Part shown: in pieces, positions 1-15,748 of the stretch
Position numbering within the stretch: the stretch's first letter is position 1
Layout: every line of letters starts with the position of its first letter
NCBI GenBank assembly: GCA_963693365.1
Contig: CAVNZM010000013.1
Span: forward strand, 3,100,001-3,164,000
Reading direction: 5' to 3'
DNA: 64,000 bases
DNA from: Amoebidium appalachense
Taxonomy: Eukaryota; Ichthyosporea
The notes under the pieces: generated by a model
The model's input: only the letters and a program-made list of their open reading frames with translations
What the model was told of the DNA's origin: nothing
Databases searched by the model: none
Position numbers and translations under genes: made by a program

Positions 1-60
1 GAACATTAAACTTCTGGAGAAGCGAAGGGGGTCCTGCAAATGAGTGGAAAGGGCACCAGG

Positions 61-145
61 GCCGAAGGGAGAGAAATAGAGAGAGAGATAGAGTCGAGAG
101 AGAGCTAGAGAGAGGCTGGGGGGGGGGGGGGGGGGGGGAGGGAGG

Positions 146-189
<44 letters not shown>

Positions 190-548
190 TGAGAGAGAGA
201 GAGAGAGAGGAGTCTCATGATCAGAGAGAGGGGGGGGGGGGGGGGGGGGGGGAAGAGAGCGAGAGAGAGAGAGGGAGAAAGAGTGAGAGAGGAGTAGAGA
301 GAGCTGAGAGAGAGAGAAAGTGATCATGAGTGATAGGCCAACGGCAAGATCGGGGCTCAACCAGATATGTGGGGTCGTTCGACACGTTTCGCGCGATCCT
401 TATTATACAATTAGTGGTAAAAACACAACCCAAGAATTCGAAGAAAAAAAGATGCACACCGACGTTCATGACAACCTAACAGTCACGTGGACACCAAGAA
501 CACGAAATTTTGTATCTGATAACTGCTTCACACTGCGCTGCGAACTTG

Positions 549-587
<39 letters not shown>

Positions 588-594
588 GGAGAGA

Positions 595-628
<34 letters not shown>

Positions 629-636
629 GGGGGGGG

Positions 637-689
<53 letters not shown>

Positions 690-744
690 GGGGGGGGGAG
701 AGAGAGAGAGATAGAGAGAGAAGAGAGAGAGAGAGGGGGGGGGG

Positions 745-798
<54 letters not shown>

Positions 799-935
799 AG
801 AGAGTCTGAGAGAGAGAGAGAGAGTGGGGGGGGGGGGGGGGGGGGGAGAGAGGGAGGGAGGGAGAGAGAGAGAGAGAGAGGGGGGGGGGGGGAGGGGGAA
901 GGGGGGGGGGGAGGGGGGGGGGGGGGGGGGGGGGA
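61..935. repeat. (GA)n / (G)n / (GT)n simple-repeat block
   Basis: Purine-rich simple sequence: interrupted (GA)n, several poly(G) runs longer than 15 nt and one (GT)n at about 150-188. A non-repetitive island at about 316-552 holds an open frame of 77 codons with no recognisable domain, so I do not call it a gene. Confidence 0.9.
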
Positions 936-1950
936 GCTCCTGGGGGAACTCGCACGCTATCTATGATATTACAGGGGCAGCTCAGATGTACATGTCTTCA
1001 TGCCCAAAATCGAAATGTCATAAAGCAGTGAAGCCTCAGCTATGAAGGATAATAATAAGGATTCATTCTCAGTCAGAAATGAGCGTGCACGCGAGTAAGT
1101 TGAAAGCTCGATTTGACAATTACTCGTGCTAGTATTGTTCGAGAATAATTGTATATGATAGACGCCCTTGTAAGTTATGTCACGAACAGACTGAGCCTTG
1201 GCATGGCGAGGCCAGCAAGCGCATGCCCCAATCTCCAATCACAACAACTTGCCGTCAGTGAAACTTATAATTACTCAAACAGTGAACCCGGCATCTCCGA
1301 ATCCCTCGTCACACAACAACAATAAATCTTTGTGTCACTTAAATTTCTCAGTCTACCATCACAGAATGGCACAGTGCACAGTATTGTATTTACGCATGAC
1401 ATGAATTAGGGCGCGGCAGATTTATTATAACGCATACAGTCTGGACTCTGGCATACGTACAGACTGTACAGTACAACAGAACAGAAGTATTTGCACAGGC
1501 TGCATAATCCAATCGGACGCTTTGTTGACATGTAAACTAGCCAATCGGAATGGCCTTACGCACTTTTGTTTGCTTTGCATCGCTCTACAGGAATTTGCGG
1601 CTGCAGGTAATTGGCTGAAAGTCGGTCTACAAATTCTACTGCATCTGAGTAACAGTTCGTGCACAACTTGGCAATGCACAGGCCACGTGTCGCACGCCAT
1701 TACTATGCTAAATCCTGTTTATTTGCGGAATGGAAAAATGGTGCACACGTAAACGGAAACAAAGAGTAGCTTGATTTATAAGTTTTTATCATGAAGCAAA
1801 TGGTCATATTGACCATGATAATCTTCGGGCCCGGGCTTCGCGAGATCATGGAGTAATTACGTCAGCATTACGTAAGAAAAGACATCTTTGGGGATGGGCT
1901 CTCTCCCACGTGGGAAATGCATATGGTGCGCTTTGTGGCCTGTTCAGTGT
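936..1950. other. Unique intergenic DNA upstream of the monooxygenase
   Basis: Non-repetitive sequence of ordinary composition. It contains only short open frames with no domain that I recognise. Two ACGT-core sites (TTACGTCA-like at about 1858 and TTACGTAA-like at about 1868) lie roughly 90 bp upstream of the TATA box and could be bZIP-type binding sites. That role is inference from the motif alone. Confidence 0.5.
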
Positions 1951-1954
1951 TCAC

Positions 1955-1962
1955 ATATAAAA
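1955..1962 (+). promoter_or_regulatory. TATA box of the copper monooxygenase gene
   Basis: TATAAAAG lies 104 nt upstream of the ATG at 2066. The position suits a core promoter with a 5' leader of roughly 70-80 nt. A second AT-rich stretch (catatataatag, about 1985) is closer to the start but matches less well. Confidence 0.55.
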
Positions 1963-2065
1963 GCCGCAAAAGCCACACCGGGCATCATATATAATAGCAC
2001 ACCGTCTTCATGACACAAGCGTATTATACCTAAGGTGCTCTATTAATAACCAGCTGGCTGGCGTC

Positions 2066-2474
2066 ATGATGGCCAAATCCGGCCAACTTTTTGTCGGGGC
2101 ACTACTCGGCCTGTGTTCTCTTCAATTGGAGCTCTCGCATGCTGCCCCACCCACCCACCATGTGCACCAGAGAGACACGGAGGTCTCTTCGTTGGTAGCC
2201 AGCCTACCCCATAGCTACGTGCTTGCACCAAACTGCACCCTTTCGTGGGCCGTTGACACTTCAAATGGGACCATTACTTTTGGCGTGGATTGTGCCTCGC
2301 CCGGTTGGTTTGGTCTTGGGTTGGGTGAACTCAACTCGGGGATAATGGCCGGGGCGGACATCTATAGCATTGAGGAGAAGGAGGAGGGGAAATTCACGGT
2401 TGTGGACAGGTGGGTTTGCCCCGTTGGTGTTACACTGTGTATGTATGTTATTTGGGGACATTTGGAGCATTTCA

Positions 2475-2529
<55 letters not shown>

Positions 2530-4342
2530 TATGTGTGTGCGCGCGTGTGCGCGTGTGTGTGTCACGGTGTGTGCGTGTGTGTGCCACGCCTGTGCTGCCA
2601 GTTTTACATTTGTGTTCACGCGTATGCGGGGAAAAAGGTATTTGTATTGGAAACGTGTTGAGGATGACCTGTGCCTGATTTTTGTGGAGCTCCTCAACAA
2701 AACCCTTGTATACTCTTTCGCTGCAACTTTTTGGAAGGCTATTTATCCGTTGTCGTGTGATCAGGCAATACACACAGGTCACACCTGCCACATCTCATAA
2801 AATTATTATGGACATTACATTACATTTCTTGCAATTGTAGACATGATCATCATCTTGCCAGCTCTCTCATTCGTATTTATAACCTACAAACCCATCTCTG
2901 TTGTCCGCACAACTAATTTTAGCGCCCATGTAATACCCCACACCGGTACTCACCACACGCACCACCTCAGATTCTCCACAGCCCAGGCCTTTCCTTCGGC
3001 AGATACATGCGGCAGTGCCACCCTTTTGGGCGCAAAACGCACCGACGGACGCCTGTTCGCAGCATTCCAGCGCGCACTGGACACAAAAGACCCGGCACAG
3101 GACCGGCCCATCACAGCCGGCCCGACCCGAATTCTTTTCGCGCGGGGGACCTCAGGAAAATTCGGCTACCACGGTACTGACCGCGGCACAACCACCATCC
3201 ATTTTATGAATAAAACCAGCGATTCTGCAGCTGCCAATAGCACCAATACCACCGAATCCGCCGAAAATGTCACCACGATCGATCTCACCTTCAGCAATTA
3301 CACCGTATCAGAAAACTCTACGTCGTATATCTGCACCTCGTGGGATATTCTACCAATGCTCAACGGGAGCGCCGCGCACGTGGTTGCGTTTGAACCAATC
3401 ATTGACAACCGCACTTTTGGAGCAGACGCGCCCAAGGTGCACCATGTGACACTGCATTTGTGCGATGACGCCAACACGACGGATTTCGGAAAATGGAACG
3501 TAACTCCCGGAAATTGCCTTGAGACCGGAAAGAAGGGCTGCCAGAGGTACATCTTCGCCTTTGCGTCCGGAGGCGGCATCTTTGAACTACCTAAGGAGGC
3601 CGGGTTTGTGATTGGAAATTCGACTATGGATAGGTACGTGCTGATAGAGATGCACTACGACAACCCAAAGCAGACCGCAAACCACACCGACTCCTCCGGA
3701 ATTCGCCTGCACGTGACCAAAGATCTGCGAAAAAACAACGCCGGCCTCATGGTTTTGGGCTCCATCGCCCTTAATGACAACATGACAATTCCTGCCAAAT
3801 CTTCCATGTACGAATATGAATTCGACTGCCCGGGCAAATGCACGGAAAGATGGATTGAAAACCTGACGGTATTTGCCGATTTCCTACACATGCACCAGAT
3901 CGGATCGAAAATGTGGACCTCCCACACGGCGGCGAACGGATCGCGCCTTCCGGATCTCAATCGCGTCGATTACTTCAGTTTTGGAATGCAGCAATTTGTC
4001 ACCTTGGACCCCCCCAGAGTTCTTCAGCCCGGAGACCGCCTCAGCACCCACTGCGTCTACTCAAACCCCAGCGAAAATTCGGTGGAGTTTGGGGTCCAAA
4101 GCACCGAAGAAATGTGCATGGATTTCGTCATGTATTACCCGGCGGTTCCCGATTGGACGTATTGTGGTCACGCGATTGCTAGCCTCCCCGGGATGCAGCC
4201 GTTCAATCTGACTCTGTGTGGGTCCATTAAGAGGGAGAAGGCTCTGATCACACAACCCAACCCGACAATGAGAGACCCCCCCGTGACCCTTGAAAATTAC
4301 TTTGGCATGGATACGAGCGCAAACTATACGTGCAAGAAGTGA
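2066..4342 (+). CDS. DBH/MOXD1-like copper type II, ascorbate-dependent monooxygenase (DOMON + Cu2 monooxygenase)
   Basis: I join exon 1 (2066-2409) to exon 2 (2971-4342), giving 571 aa. The intron is GTGGGT..CTCAG, phase 2, and splicing restores the DOMON motif DRFSTAQAFPSAD. Order: signal peptide (about 1-26), DOMON domain (about 45-200), then the two Cu2-monooxygenase domains (about 260-530). The copper ligands of this family are all present: HHVTLHLC with His272/His273 and EMHYDNP with His343 (CuH site); HMH with His421/His423 and EMC with Met496 (CuM site). Family members hydroxylate small amines or peptides in the secretory pathway with O2, ascorbate and copper; the substrate here is unknown. 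Many NxS/T sequons fit a glycosylated, secreted or luminal enzyme. No C-terminal membrane anchor is evident. The length is slightly under that of animal DBH (about 617) and MOXD1 (about 613). The start is the first of two adjacent Met codons. Confidence 0.93.
2477..2533 (+). repeat. (GT)n in the monooxygenase intron
   Basis: About 28 GT units begin 67 nt after the splice donor at 2410, followed by imperfect GT/GC alternation to about 2580. The rest of the intron (2410-2970) holds no other feature. Confidence 0.95.
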
Positions 4343-4421
4343 GAAAGAGCCGACTGTTAGTTTATCGGGCTAATGTTTCCTTTTACGCACAATTTGGTTC
4401 ACGTTTCCCCCCCTCGTTTAT

Positions 4422-4454
<33 letters not shown>

Positions 4455-6480
4455 AAAGTGCTAGACTTAGCCACTGATATTTTTTTTTTTATTGCCACAT
4501 GCTCTAGCGGGTTGTGTGTGTATAAAGACCAGGTAGTTTTCTTTTTTCTTTCTTTTTTTTTTTCTTTTTACTTTTTTTTTTTTTTCCTTTTTTTTTTCCC
4601 CCTTTTTATTTCCCCTCCGCCCAACAGTTGTGTCAGTTGATGAGCCGACGACATAGCCAAATTGATTTGCTCGAGGTATCGCAAGCTGTACAGCAGTAGT
4701 GTATGAACCGTTTATGCTGTAAATGTAGGATTAGACCTTCAGCGATTTAAAAAACTAATTGACACTTTGATGATTTAGTGCACGGGTAACCTTTTAATCC
4801 GTGCAGTTTTAATTTGAAAAAACATTTGGAGGGTCTATCTTGAAGGAATTTAAAAGCTTTGTGCTGGAAAAAATGTGTTGCAAAACCATCGAGTCCATCC
4901 CCCTCCCTTTCCCCCCCCTCCCCACTCCCCCCTCCCCCCTCCCCCCTTCCCCCCTCTCTCCCCCCTTTCCCCCTTCCCCCCAACCACCACTACAATACCT
5001 CTGCCAAAGGCACCATGTTTCTGTTATCAGTGTATACTTCGTACTCCACTAGTAAAGCATTCTAGCCCCCCCCCCCCCCCCCCCCCCCCCCCCCCTTCCC
5101 CCCACCTCCGCCCCACCCACCTGCCCACCCACCCATCGTCCCCGTTTCAACTCCTACTCGGCGTCGGCTGCTCCCCCCCGGCCCCCCTTTAACCTTCCAC
5201 CCCACCCATCCTCCTCCCCAGTCCCCGCTCCTCCCTACACACGTGTTCAGATGTGTAAGGAGTGTTGAACATACAATCAGCCCCCCCCCCCCCCCCCCCC
5301 CCCACCCCCCACCGCCCCTTCCCACCCCCTTCCCCAACACACACACACATACACACGACACTCCCACAGGTGCACAAGGACGTACACACACATATTGCAA
5401 CTGTGCCCCAAGCTAGCCCATGCCAAGGCTTCCACCACCACCACAGCCTCGAAACGGGAGCAGATATGAGCAGATATGATATTGAGGGAAAAAACTGTCC
5501 TTCAGCCCCCCCTAACCCCCTCACCTCCTCCCCCTCCCTCCCCCCCCCCCCCCCCCCCCGCCCTCCTTGTGAGTGCCTATATCAATCTTCCAAACCACCC
5601 CCCCCCCCCCCCCCGTGTGTGTGTGCAAGTGGGCGGGTGGGAGGGGGGGAGGAGTCGAGGAGGCTAGAGGTCATCATGGGGAGGGGAGGGGAGGGGGGCA
5701 TGTGGGGGAATGTTTCGGGGTGGGGGGAGGGGGGGGGGGGGGGGGACGATGGTTGTGTGTGTTGCGGTGTGTGTGTGGGTGGGTGGGCAGGTGGGGGTGG
5801 GGGGGGGGGAGGGGGGGAGGGGGGCGGGGTGAGGGGAGAGAGGCTCTTTGATCCGTGCAAAGAGATCAATGCCTGGGTTGGCAAAGATGGGCAACTTGAA
5901 GTGTTGTGACACGGAAAGGGGAAGGGCAGGTGTTACAATGTTCGTGTGACAAGTTGCAGGTCTGGCACACAGGCACATTTGGCCACACCTCTTACACCTT
6001 TTGCATTTGCTACCGTTTTGTAGGCGAATATGTAGCATGTATCCTGTTTGCTAAATCATTGGACCTGGTACGGGCACTTGCTCCCCTCGCCCCCCCTCCC
6101 CCCCCCCCCTCCCCCCACCGCCCGAGTTGCCGCATTCACCCCCTGTCCCCCACCCACCCTCTCTCCCCTTCTCCCCCCCCCCCCCCCCCCCCCCCCCTCT
6201 CCCCCCCCCCCCCCCCCCCCCCCCCCCCGCGGAGTCGCCGCTTTCACGTGCACCCTCCTCCTCCTCTGCAACTCATCTAACCACCATCCTTCTTCACAAT
6301 TACTCCCCTCCCACCCTTTCCCTTTAAACTTTTACTTATCTTCCCAACAGTAACTTATTTGGATAAATTCAACATGAGAATTGTGGCTTAGAGCCCGTCA
6401 ACAAGCTTCATGTCGCCAAATCAGTATGACCGTCATCCAATCAAACACATGGGAACCTATCTGCGGCGACCAATCAGTGC
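4343..6480. repeat. Intergenic homopolymer block (T-rich, then C/G runs)
   Basis: Directly 3' of the monooxygenase come T-rich tracts (4423-4612), probably including its 3' end region. Poly(C) and poly(G) runs follow with short (CA)n and (GT)n. Islands of unique sequence (4640-4900, 5870-6060, 6340-6480) hold no convincing gene. The minus-strand island at 5838-6038 reads as Cys-rich codons next to possible splice sites but matches nothing I know. Confidence 0.8.
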
Positions 6481-6489
6481 ATGCGCACA

Positions 6490-10400
<3,911 letters not shown>

Positions 10401-10794
10401 CCCCTTTCTTTCTTTCCCAATCTCCCCGCCGGAAGCTTCCCCCCTCCCGGCCCGGGCCCTCCCCCCCTCCCCCCGGTCCTTTCGGTTCTTATCGTGATAT
10501 ACGGCTATATACGTGATTGGATTCCATACCCGTTGAATTTAGCACTAATCAGTTTCGGGCCTATCTATGCAACTAACAGAACACGGCACATGTACAGCAC
10601 ATATTACTTGCATGGAATCATCGTTCGAATTCGTGCTAAATTTGCTGACCCGAGTTCGACTCACGAGTCACGACTCGGCCCGGGGCCAGCTGCGCAGCGC
10701 ACGTGCACTCAGAAACGTGAAAAAAGTTCATACATTCCGAAAGTTTGGCAGGGGCTTTCACGAGTAAAATACACGAATTCAAGTGCACTGAAAT

Positions 10795-10830
10795 AGATAT
10801 TGATATTGATATCGATATCGATATCGGTAT
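10795..10830. repeat. (GATATC/GATATT)n microsatellite
   Basis: Six imperfect hexamer units of GATATT then GATATC, locally palindromic. Confidence 0.9.
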
Positions 10831-11395
10831 GGCATCAACAATATATCATTCTTACTTGACTGTTTTCGTGCCTGACTCAGTCCCTCAGTAGTACAGTCTA
10901 AAGTGTCGTTCGACAAGATGACCCGCGCTGCGAGCAATATTCAAATTTTGAAATTTTTGGAGTGCTGTCGATCGATTGGCCAATAACTGTGAATCACGGA
11001 GAGGGGGGGCAAAAGGCTTAAAAGAGGATATTCGGACCAATCAAAAATGACTCTTTTTCATGAGGTACAGCGAATAGGAACTTGGACTCGCACTGTCTCT
11101 TTTTTGCCACCCTCCATCCTCCTACACCCAAGGCCCAGACAAGAAAATGTTAGGTGATCTGTTTTTTGCACTTTTATCTACAACAATGTTCAAGTAAAAC
11201 TAAAAAGATGGGCATATAGTGTTTTATATCACAATATTTGACCAAAAACAACAGCTTTCGACGACAGTTAAGCGGAAAACACTCGGTCAAGTGCACACAG
11301 ATTTTGAAGGCATTCAAGCAAACTTAGCGAAATTTGGAAAAACCGCATTTTGACCTGATGCTTTTTTTTGTTAGGTGACTTTTTTTTTTTTTTTT

Positions 11396-11475
11396 TTTTC
11401 TTTTGACTGGATTTATTCGACGGAAAGATATGACAAGTATGCACGGCATACTGAGAAGACAATAAAAACTTCACG
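11396..11475 (+). repeat. 3' fragment of dispersed repeat family R
   Basis: This stretch (TTTTGACTGG, then TTATTC, GCACGGCATACT and CAATAAA in order) matches 63711-63773 at the 3' end of another copy. The relation is visible by eye at roughly 75-80 percent identity. Confidence 0.6.
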
Positions 11476-12526
11476 AGTTATCCAGTAACAAGTGCATACT
11501 GAGAGGGATTGCAAAGTCAGTGACCGTCGTGAGGCCCATGGGCCACAGGGGGCGGGCCACAGCTCCCGCAAGCTCGGGAGGGGGACCAGTCAAGCTCGAA
11601 AAAAGAAAAACCAAAGAATGGTGTGCGAAAAAATAGATTATCATGAAATGAAATATTTTCTAAACTTATTTGGTCATAATCTCATAACAAAAAATCTGAA
11701 AACAATAAAACCCATCCCAAACCCCGGCCCACATGTTAATCGATGGCGAGTCGACGAGGCCTATTGGACTATCATTGGCCCACTAAATCCAACCAGTACA
11801 CAGTTCCGTGGGTCTTTATAGAACGGTACTGGTAATAGTCTGGTACGCCCATTTGTGAGGCAAAGTAAATACACAATGACGGGAGCTCTTGAGGTCCTTT
11901 TAATGAAAAATAAAGAGCACGTGTAAATTCGTTTTTCAACTAAATCAACGAGAAACATCGGAAAATAATGGACAACTGCGTTTGCTCAAGAACGGATTGT
12001 ATCTGAAAGCTTCCCCCTGTATTACTTACGCGTTTTTAAAAAAAAAATTCTATACTGAAAATTATCGCCGTAAATATAAACTGGGTACTGTAGAACGAAT
12101 ATACAAAATTCCAACGATACAGAAATACATCAATATTTCACGCTTCAAAAAATCGTTAAGTTATTATATTGTATAGTAAAATGGTCTAAATGAAGCAACG
12201 ATATAATGTGTAAACTCTGCGTTGTCGAGTCAGCTAGTCGGAAGATATTGAAATTTTTTGTCAGTCGACGACTCTTTGGGCAAGCTTATTGATACTCGTC
12301 TCTAGGGGAATATCCGCATTTGACTTATCGATTTACGATTGGCAGTCCCTGACATCAGGTACCATATCCTACCGGTAAATGGTAAGCAAGGCATGCAACC
12401 ATATGATTGGATAACATAGTATTCTAAGATGTTTAAAATATGTTAAAATAAGATAAACTGGTATATATACACTCCTGGTTCCTGGGTCATGCGCCTCTAA
12501 ATCGTCCCCCGCACTTCTCTCCCAAC

Positions 12527-12533
12527 TATAAAT
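12527..12533 (+). promoter_or_regulatory. TATA box upstream of the bZIP gene
   Basis: TATAAAT at 12527 lies about 320 nt before the chosen ATG, leaving a long leader. A closer core promoter is not evident. Confidence 0.4.
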
Positions 12534-12853
12534 ACCCGCCACAATTCCTGGAGCTCTCGGTGTCACCTGTTTCATGAAACGTTTGTCGCCAACACAACAT
12601 GAAACAAAAACATCAGTAGATGTTGGAAACCAGAATAATGTGTGTGTTTAGTGATTCTGCCAGCCTCTCCCGTGCAATCCCACGTTCCGCTTTCATCACG
12701 GCCGACCCATACTTTTGGCCTGGCCGCCCAACCCAGCGCGACAGATAAACTATATTCCGGTCTTTTTCGTTTGATTGCTTCTTCGTTTTACTTGAGATAG
12801 CTGTGTGCAAGAATACATTTTGCGACCATCGTGCAAGGAAGGCAAGCCCAAAA

Positions 12854-13903
12854 ATGTTTGAATTCGCTATTGATAATATTCTTGCTGGCGGAGACCTGGA
12901 GAAGAATCTTGCTGGTGAGTTTCTCTCCCTCCTCTCCCTCACCCGCACCTTTTAACTCTCACTAATGATTCATCTTATCTTCTCGTTGGTTCTTGTTTTT
13001 GTGCGTATTCTCTATGTAGGCACAAAGCCGAGTGCTGGGACACAATATCTGGTGATGTTTAGCCTTCCTCTTCCCTCGCGATTTGTTTTTCTCTTTCTCC
13101 GGAGGACATGCTGCCATTTGACAAGGCTTAACCTTTAAGGATGCACAATAGAACTCGCCAGCTGACTCTATCCCTCTCCAGGTCTTGCCAGCGTTGGTGC
13201 GTTCAACCCGTTTGCAGCCAGCCTCTACGGGGCCACTGCGTTCAACGGGTTTCTCGACCTCTCGGGCCTCCCTGCCCTCACTGGTGGGCTTGAAAATGCC
13301 ACCTCCCTCCCATCCATCCCGTTCCCGAATCTCCAGACAACTCTGTCGCAGACCAGCCTAGGGGAAGAGGACCCATCTCTCACTGATATCGATGCCTTGT
13401 TCGATTTCAGCAGCACCACAACGGGGCCTAGCTCCCCCGAGTCGCACAGCGCACCTGTTTCTTCCCCCGGTTCCCCTGCCACTGCCACTGCCAGTGCAAA
13501 CACGTTCCGGGGGTTTGCCAGGCCGCTTCCAGAACTCAACAGGCGTGCAAGCCAGCAGTCGAACAGCACCACAAGTGGCGGGGAGGAGCCAGGGAAGAAG
13601 AAGCGTAGGCGACCCAAGCCAAGGATGTCCGACCTTCCACCCGAGGAGGCACAGGCAAAGAGAGAGAGCAACCGGGAGAGTGCAAGGAAGTGCCGTGAGC
13701 GCAAGAGGGAGAGAGATCTGCTTTCTGGAGCGGAGAACGAGGCTGTTAGGCGCGAACTCGCTGACTTGAGACAGCAGGTGCAGGTGTTGACCGCCATGGT
13801 GCTTGAAAGGGATGCGACCATTGCGGCGCTAACCGGCCAGCCCTTGGCGAAGAGACTGAGACTTGACAGCATGACTGCATCGATGGCTAATGTTACTGTG
13901 TAG
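12854..13903 (+). CDS. bZIP transcription factor
   Basis: Exon 1 is 12854-12914 and exon 2 is 13182-13903; the intron is GTGAGT..CTCTCCAG, phase 1, 267 nt. The joined protein is 260 aa. The N-terminal half (1-150) is rich in Ser, Pro, Ala and Leu, like an activation region. A basic stretch GKKKRRRPKPR (about 158-169) looks like a nuclear localisation signal. The bZIP basic region follows, with the signature NRESARKCR (Asn184 and Arg192, spacing N-x7-R), then a short zipper of three to four heptads with Leu/Val at a and d positions (Val209, Leu216, Leu223). bZIP proteins bind ACGT-core or AP-1-like DNA as dimers in the nucleus; the target is unknown. Without splicing, the upstream frame lacks a good start, which supports the short first exon. 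A long open frame on the opposite strand is a shadow of the GC-rich coding sequence. Confidence 0.9.
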
Positions 13904-14472
13904 GCTGTATGTGAGAGTTTGTTCGTAAAGAATAGGATATTAGAATTGTTATGGCTTGAACGGAGTGGGTTTTAAAAATTGGTCGGTAGTTCAAAGCATC
14001 TTTCGTCTTATGGGAAACTGTAATAGAACGGCAACTAAGGATGTGTTGTCATGTGTTTTAGCAAATGGAAAGGGAAAAGTGGCACATTGCTGTGCGCTGC
14101 ACCCGTAATCCGAAGACTATTGCCACTGTGTGGTGGTGGTTGTATTGTGCTGATATAAATTTACCTGAAGATGTTGCCGCTAGTAGAAGGAAACATCGAG
14201 ATGGATCCCTTGCTATGTGCGAGAGGAGATGACAGTCGGCATGCTTGTTATAACATCGAATAAACTGGTGGTGCATCACTTGCATGGACATCACAAAGGT
14301 TGTTACATATCCTTATTGCTGTTTACCACCTCATGATTTCGTTGTTTACTTAAAATCACGGATCAACATTTCAGTAAACAACGAAATCATCATTGAGCCC
14401 CCCGCACGAGTAAACTGATGAAAGCATATGTGCCTACTTGATGTCCTGCGAAGCAATGGCCAGGTGAAACTC
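13904..14472. other. 3' flank of the bZIP gene, intergenic
   Basis: No coding signal on either strand. It holds the 18-bp inverted repeat listed separately. No canonical AATAAA stands out right after the bZIP stop. Confidence 0.5.
14333..14390. repeat. Perfect 18-bp inverted repeat, 22-nt spacer
   Basis: Left arm 14333-14350 (ATGATTTCGTTGTTTACT) is exactly the reverse complement of 14373-14390. As RNA it would form an 18-bp hairpin. It lies about 430 bp past the bZIP stop and 130 bp before the next TATA box. Confidence 0.9.
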
Positions 14473-14480
14473 TATATAAT
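14473..14480 (+). promoter_or_regulatory. TATA box upstream of a tiny putative gene
   Basis: TATATAAT lies 132 nt before the CACCATGG start at 14605, a spacing close to that of the monooxygenase promoter. Confidence 0.4.
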
Positions 14481-14604
14481 ATTCTCCTTTTTCTCTCACG
14501 CACCATTCTCCGTTTTTCGTGCAAAAGTTCATACAAAATCCCCATTGCGTGGCTCCGGAACTGATTTCCTTTTAAACACCCACAAGTACTGAATTATAGA
14601 CACC

Positions 14605-15018
14605 ATGGAAGGAGATGGCTCTAAGATGGAAGGAGATGGCTCTAAGAAGTAAGAAGCATCAATAGTTTTTGGAGCTAATTTGCCTGTGCACGTGCTGGAG
14701 TCCTACTTTTAAATTAGTAATCGTTTCTTAAACGTGAATCTCGTATAAGTGTTTGGAAGAGTCGGTTATAAGTGTAGGGTACAAATATCTTGTGATTCAC
14801 GTGTACGCTAATAGGTGCTGTGAATGCCGAAAGTATACTCGACGTGTCACAGTCACACCCTTTTCTTAAGGTAAAGTAAACGTGCACGGAGTTCATAACA
14901 CCGTGACATTTTGACGTGGTTTGCATACACACACTCATGCATGCGTGCACCTTCGTGCGCAAACACACGTCCCCAGCGTGGCACACGTGCACAGCCACAC
15001 GCACCGTACACATATGAT

Positions 15019-15066
<48 letters not shown>

Positions 15067-15345
15067 CATCGCGTGCACATGCACGCATGCACGCACGCAC
15101 GCACAAACACACACACGTATAACACACACACACGTTCACATACACTCACAAACAACCCCCCCCCCCCCCCCCCCCCCCTCCCCCCCCCAACTCCCCCGGA
15201 GTCCCTGGGCCAATCCTAATATAATAGGAATACATATCGAATTCTAAGGCCTATGATAGGTCAAAAGGAACAGAGTTGCCTACATGTCACGCGAAGCAGG
15301 ATAAATGAATGGTTTGTCATTTCTTTTTAATAGGTTCTAAATCCG

Positions 15346-15385
<40 letters not shown>

Positions 15386-15748
15386 AAAAAAAGGCCCGAG
15401 TCACACACACGTGCACTCTGCCACACGCTTTCTCTCGGCCAATCTTTCCGGGGAGCGGGAATCGGTGGCGGTGGCGGTGTGTGTGTGTGTGTGTGTGTGT
15501 AGGTGGGTGGGGGGAGGGGGGAGGGGGGGGGGGGGGGGGGGGGAAAAAGGGAGGGCGGGAGGGAGGGTAAAAACACCTTTCAACTACCCTTTTCTTATTG
15601 TGCTTTCAGGCACACCCGGTGTATGGCATGTAATCAAACCTCCAATGCATTTGAATCCTCAAGGGTCAAAGATAAAAAACCAATAATAAATCTACTGCAT
15701 ACTATGCAAGCATACATAAACCTGGGCACCCATGCAATTTACATGTAA
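14605..15748 (+). CDS. Putative small two-exon gene (60 aa), unknown function
   Basis: Exon 1 (14605-14648) starts at a strong context, CACCATGG, and codes for a tandem duplication of MEGDGSK. It ends at an excellent donor, GTAAGA. A matching phase-2 acceptor (TGCTTTCAG) at 15609 opens exon 2 (15610-15748), which stays open for 46 codons and includes RCMACNQTSNAFESS. The intron holds (CA)n and poly(C), as in the proven genes nearby. No family is recognised. Evidence is limited to the promoter, start context and matching splice phase, so it could be chance. Confidence 0.3.

Larger units (their letters stand above)
10480..12520. other. Unique intergenic DNA, no gene recognised
   Basis: Non-repetitive, AT-balanced sequence. 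Short open frames occur on both strands (the longest is 109 codons at 11492) but none shows a domain, plausible exon borders or a promoter. It includes a GATATC-type microsatellite at 10795-10830 and a fragment of a dispersed repeat at 11396-11475. Confidence 0.5.

Noticed and set aside
320-553. A 77-codon plus-strand frame in the first repeat block
   Set aside because: Flanked by (GA)n on both sides, with no homology that I recognise and no splice or promoter signal.
5664-6038. Minus-strand Cys-rich frame (KCKRCKRCGQMC) as a zinc-finger gene
   Set aside because: Cysteine spacing fits no known finger, and the frame soon runs into homopolymer; possible splice sites alone are not enough.
11492-11821. 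A 109-codon plus-strand frame
   Set aside because: No recognisable domain, weak start context, and it overlaps degenerate repeat sequence.
13225-13872. A 215-codon minus-strand frame
   Set aside because: It lies opposite the bZIP coding exon and shows only Ser/Leu-rich composition with no domain.
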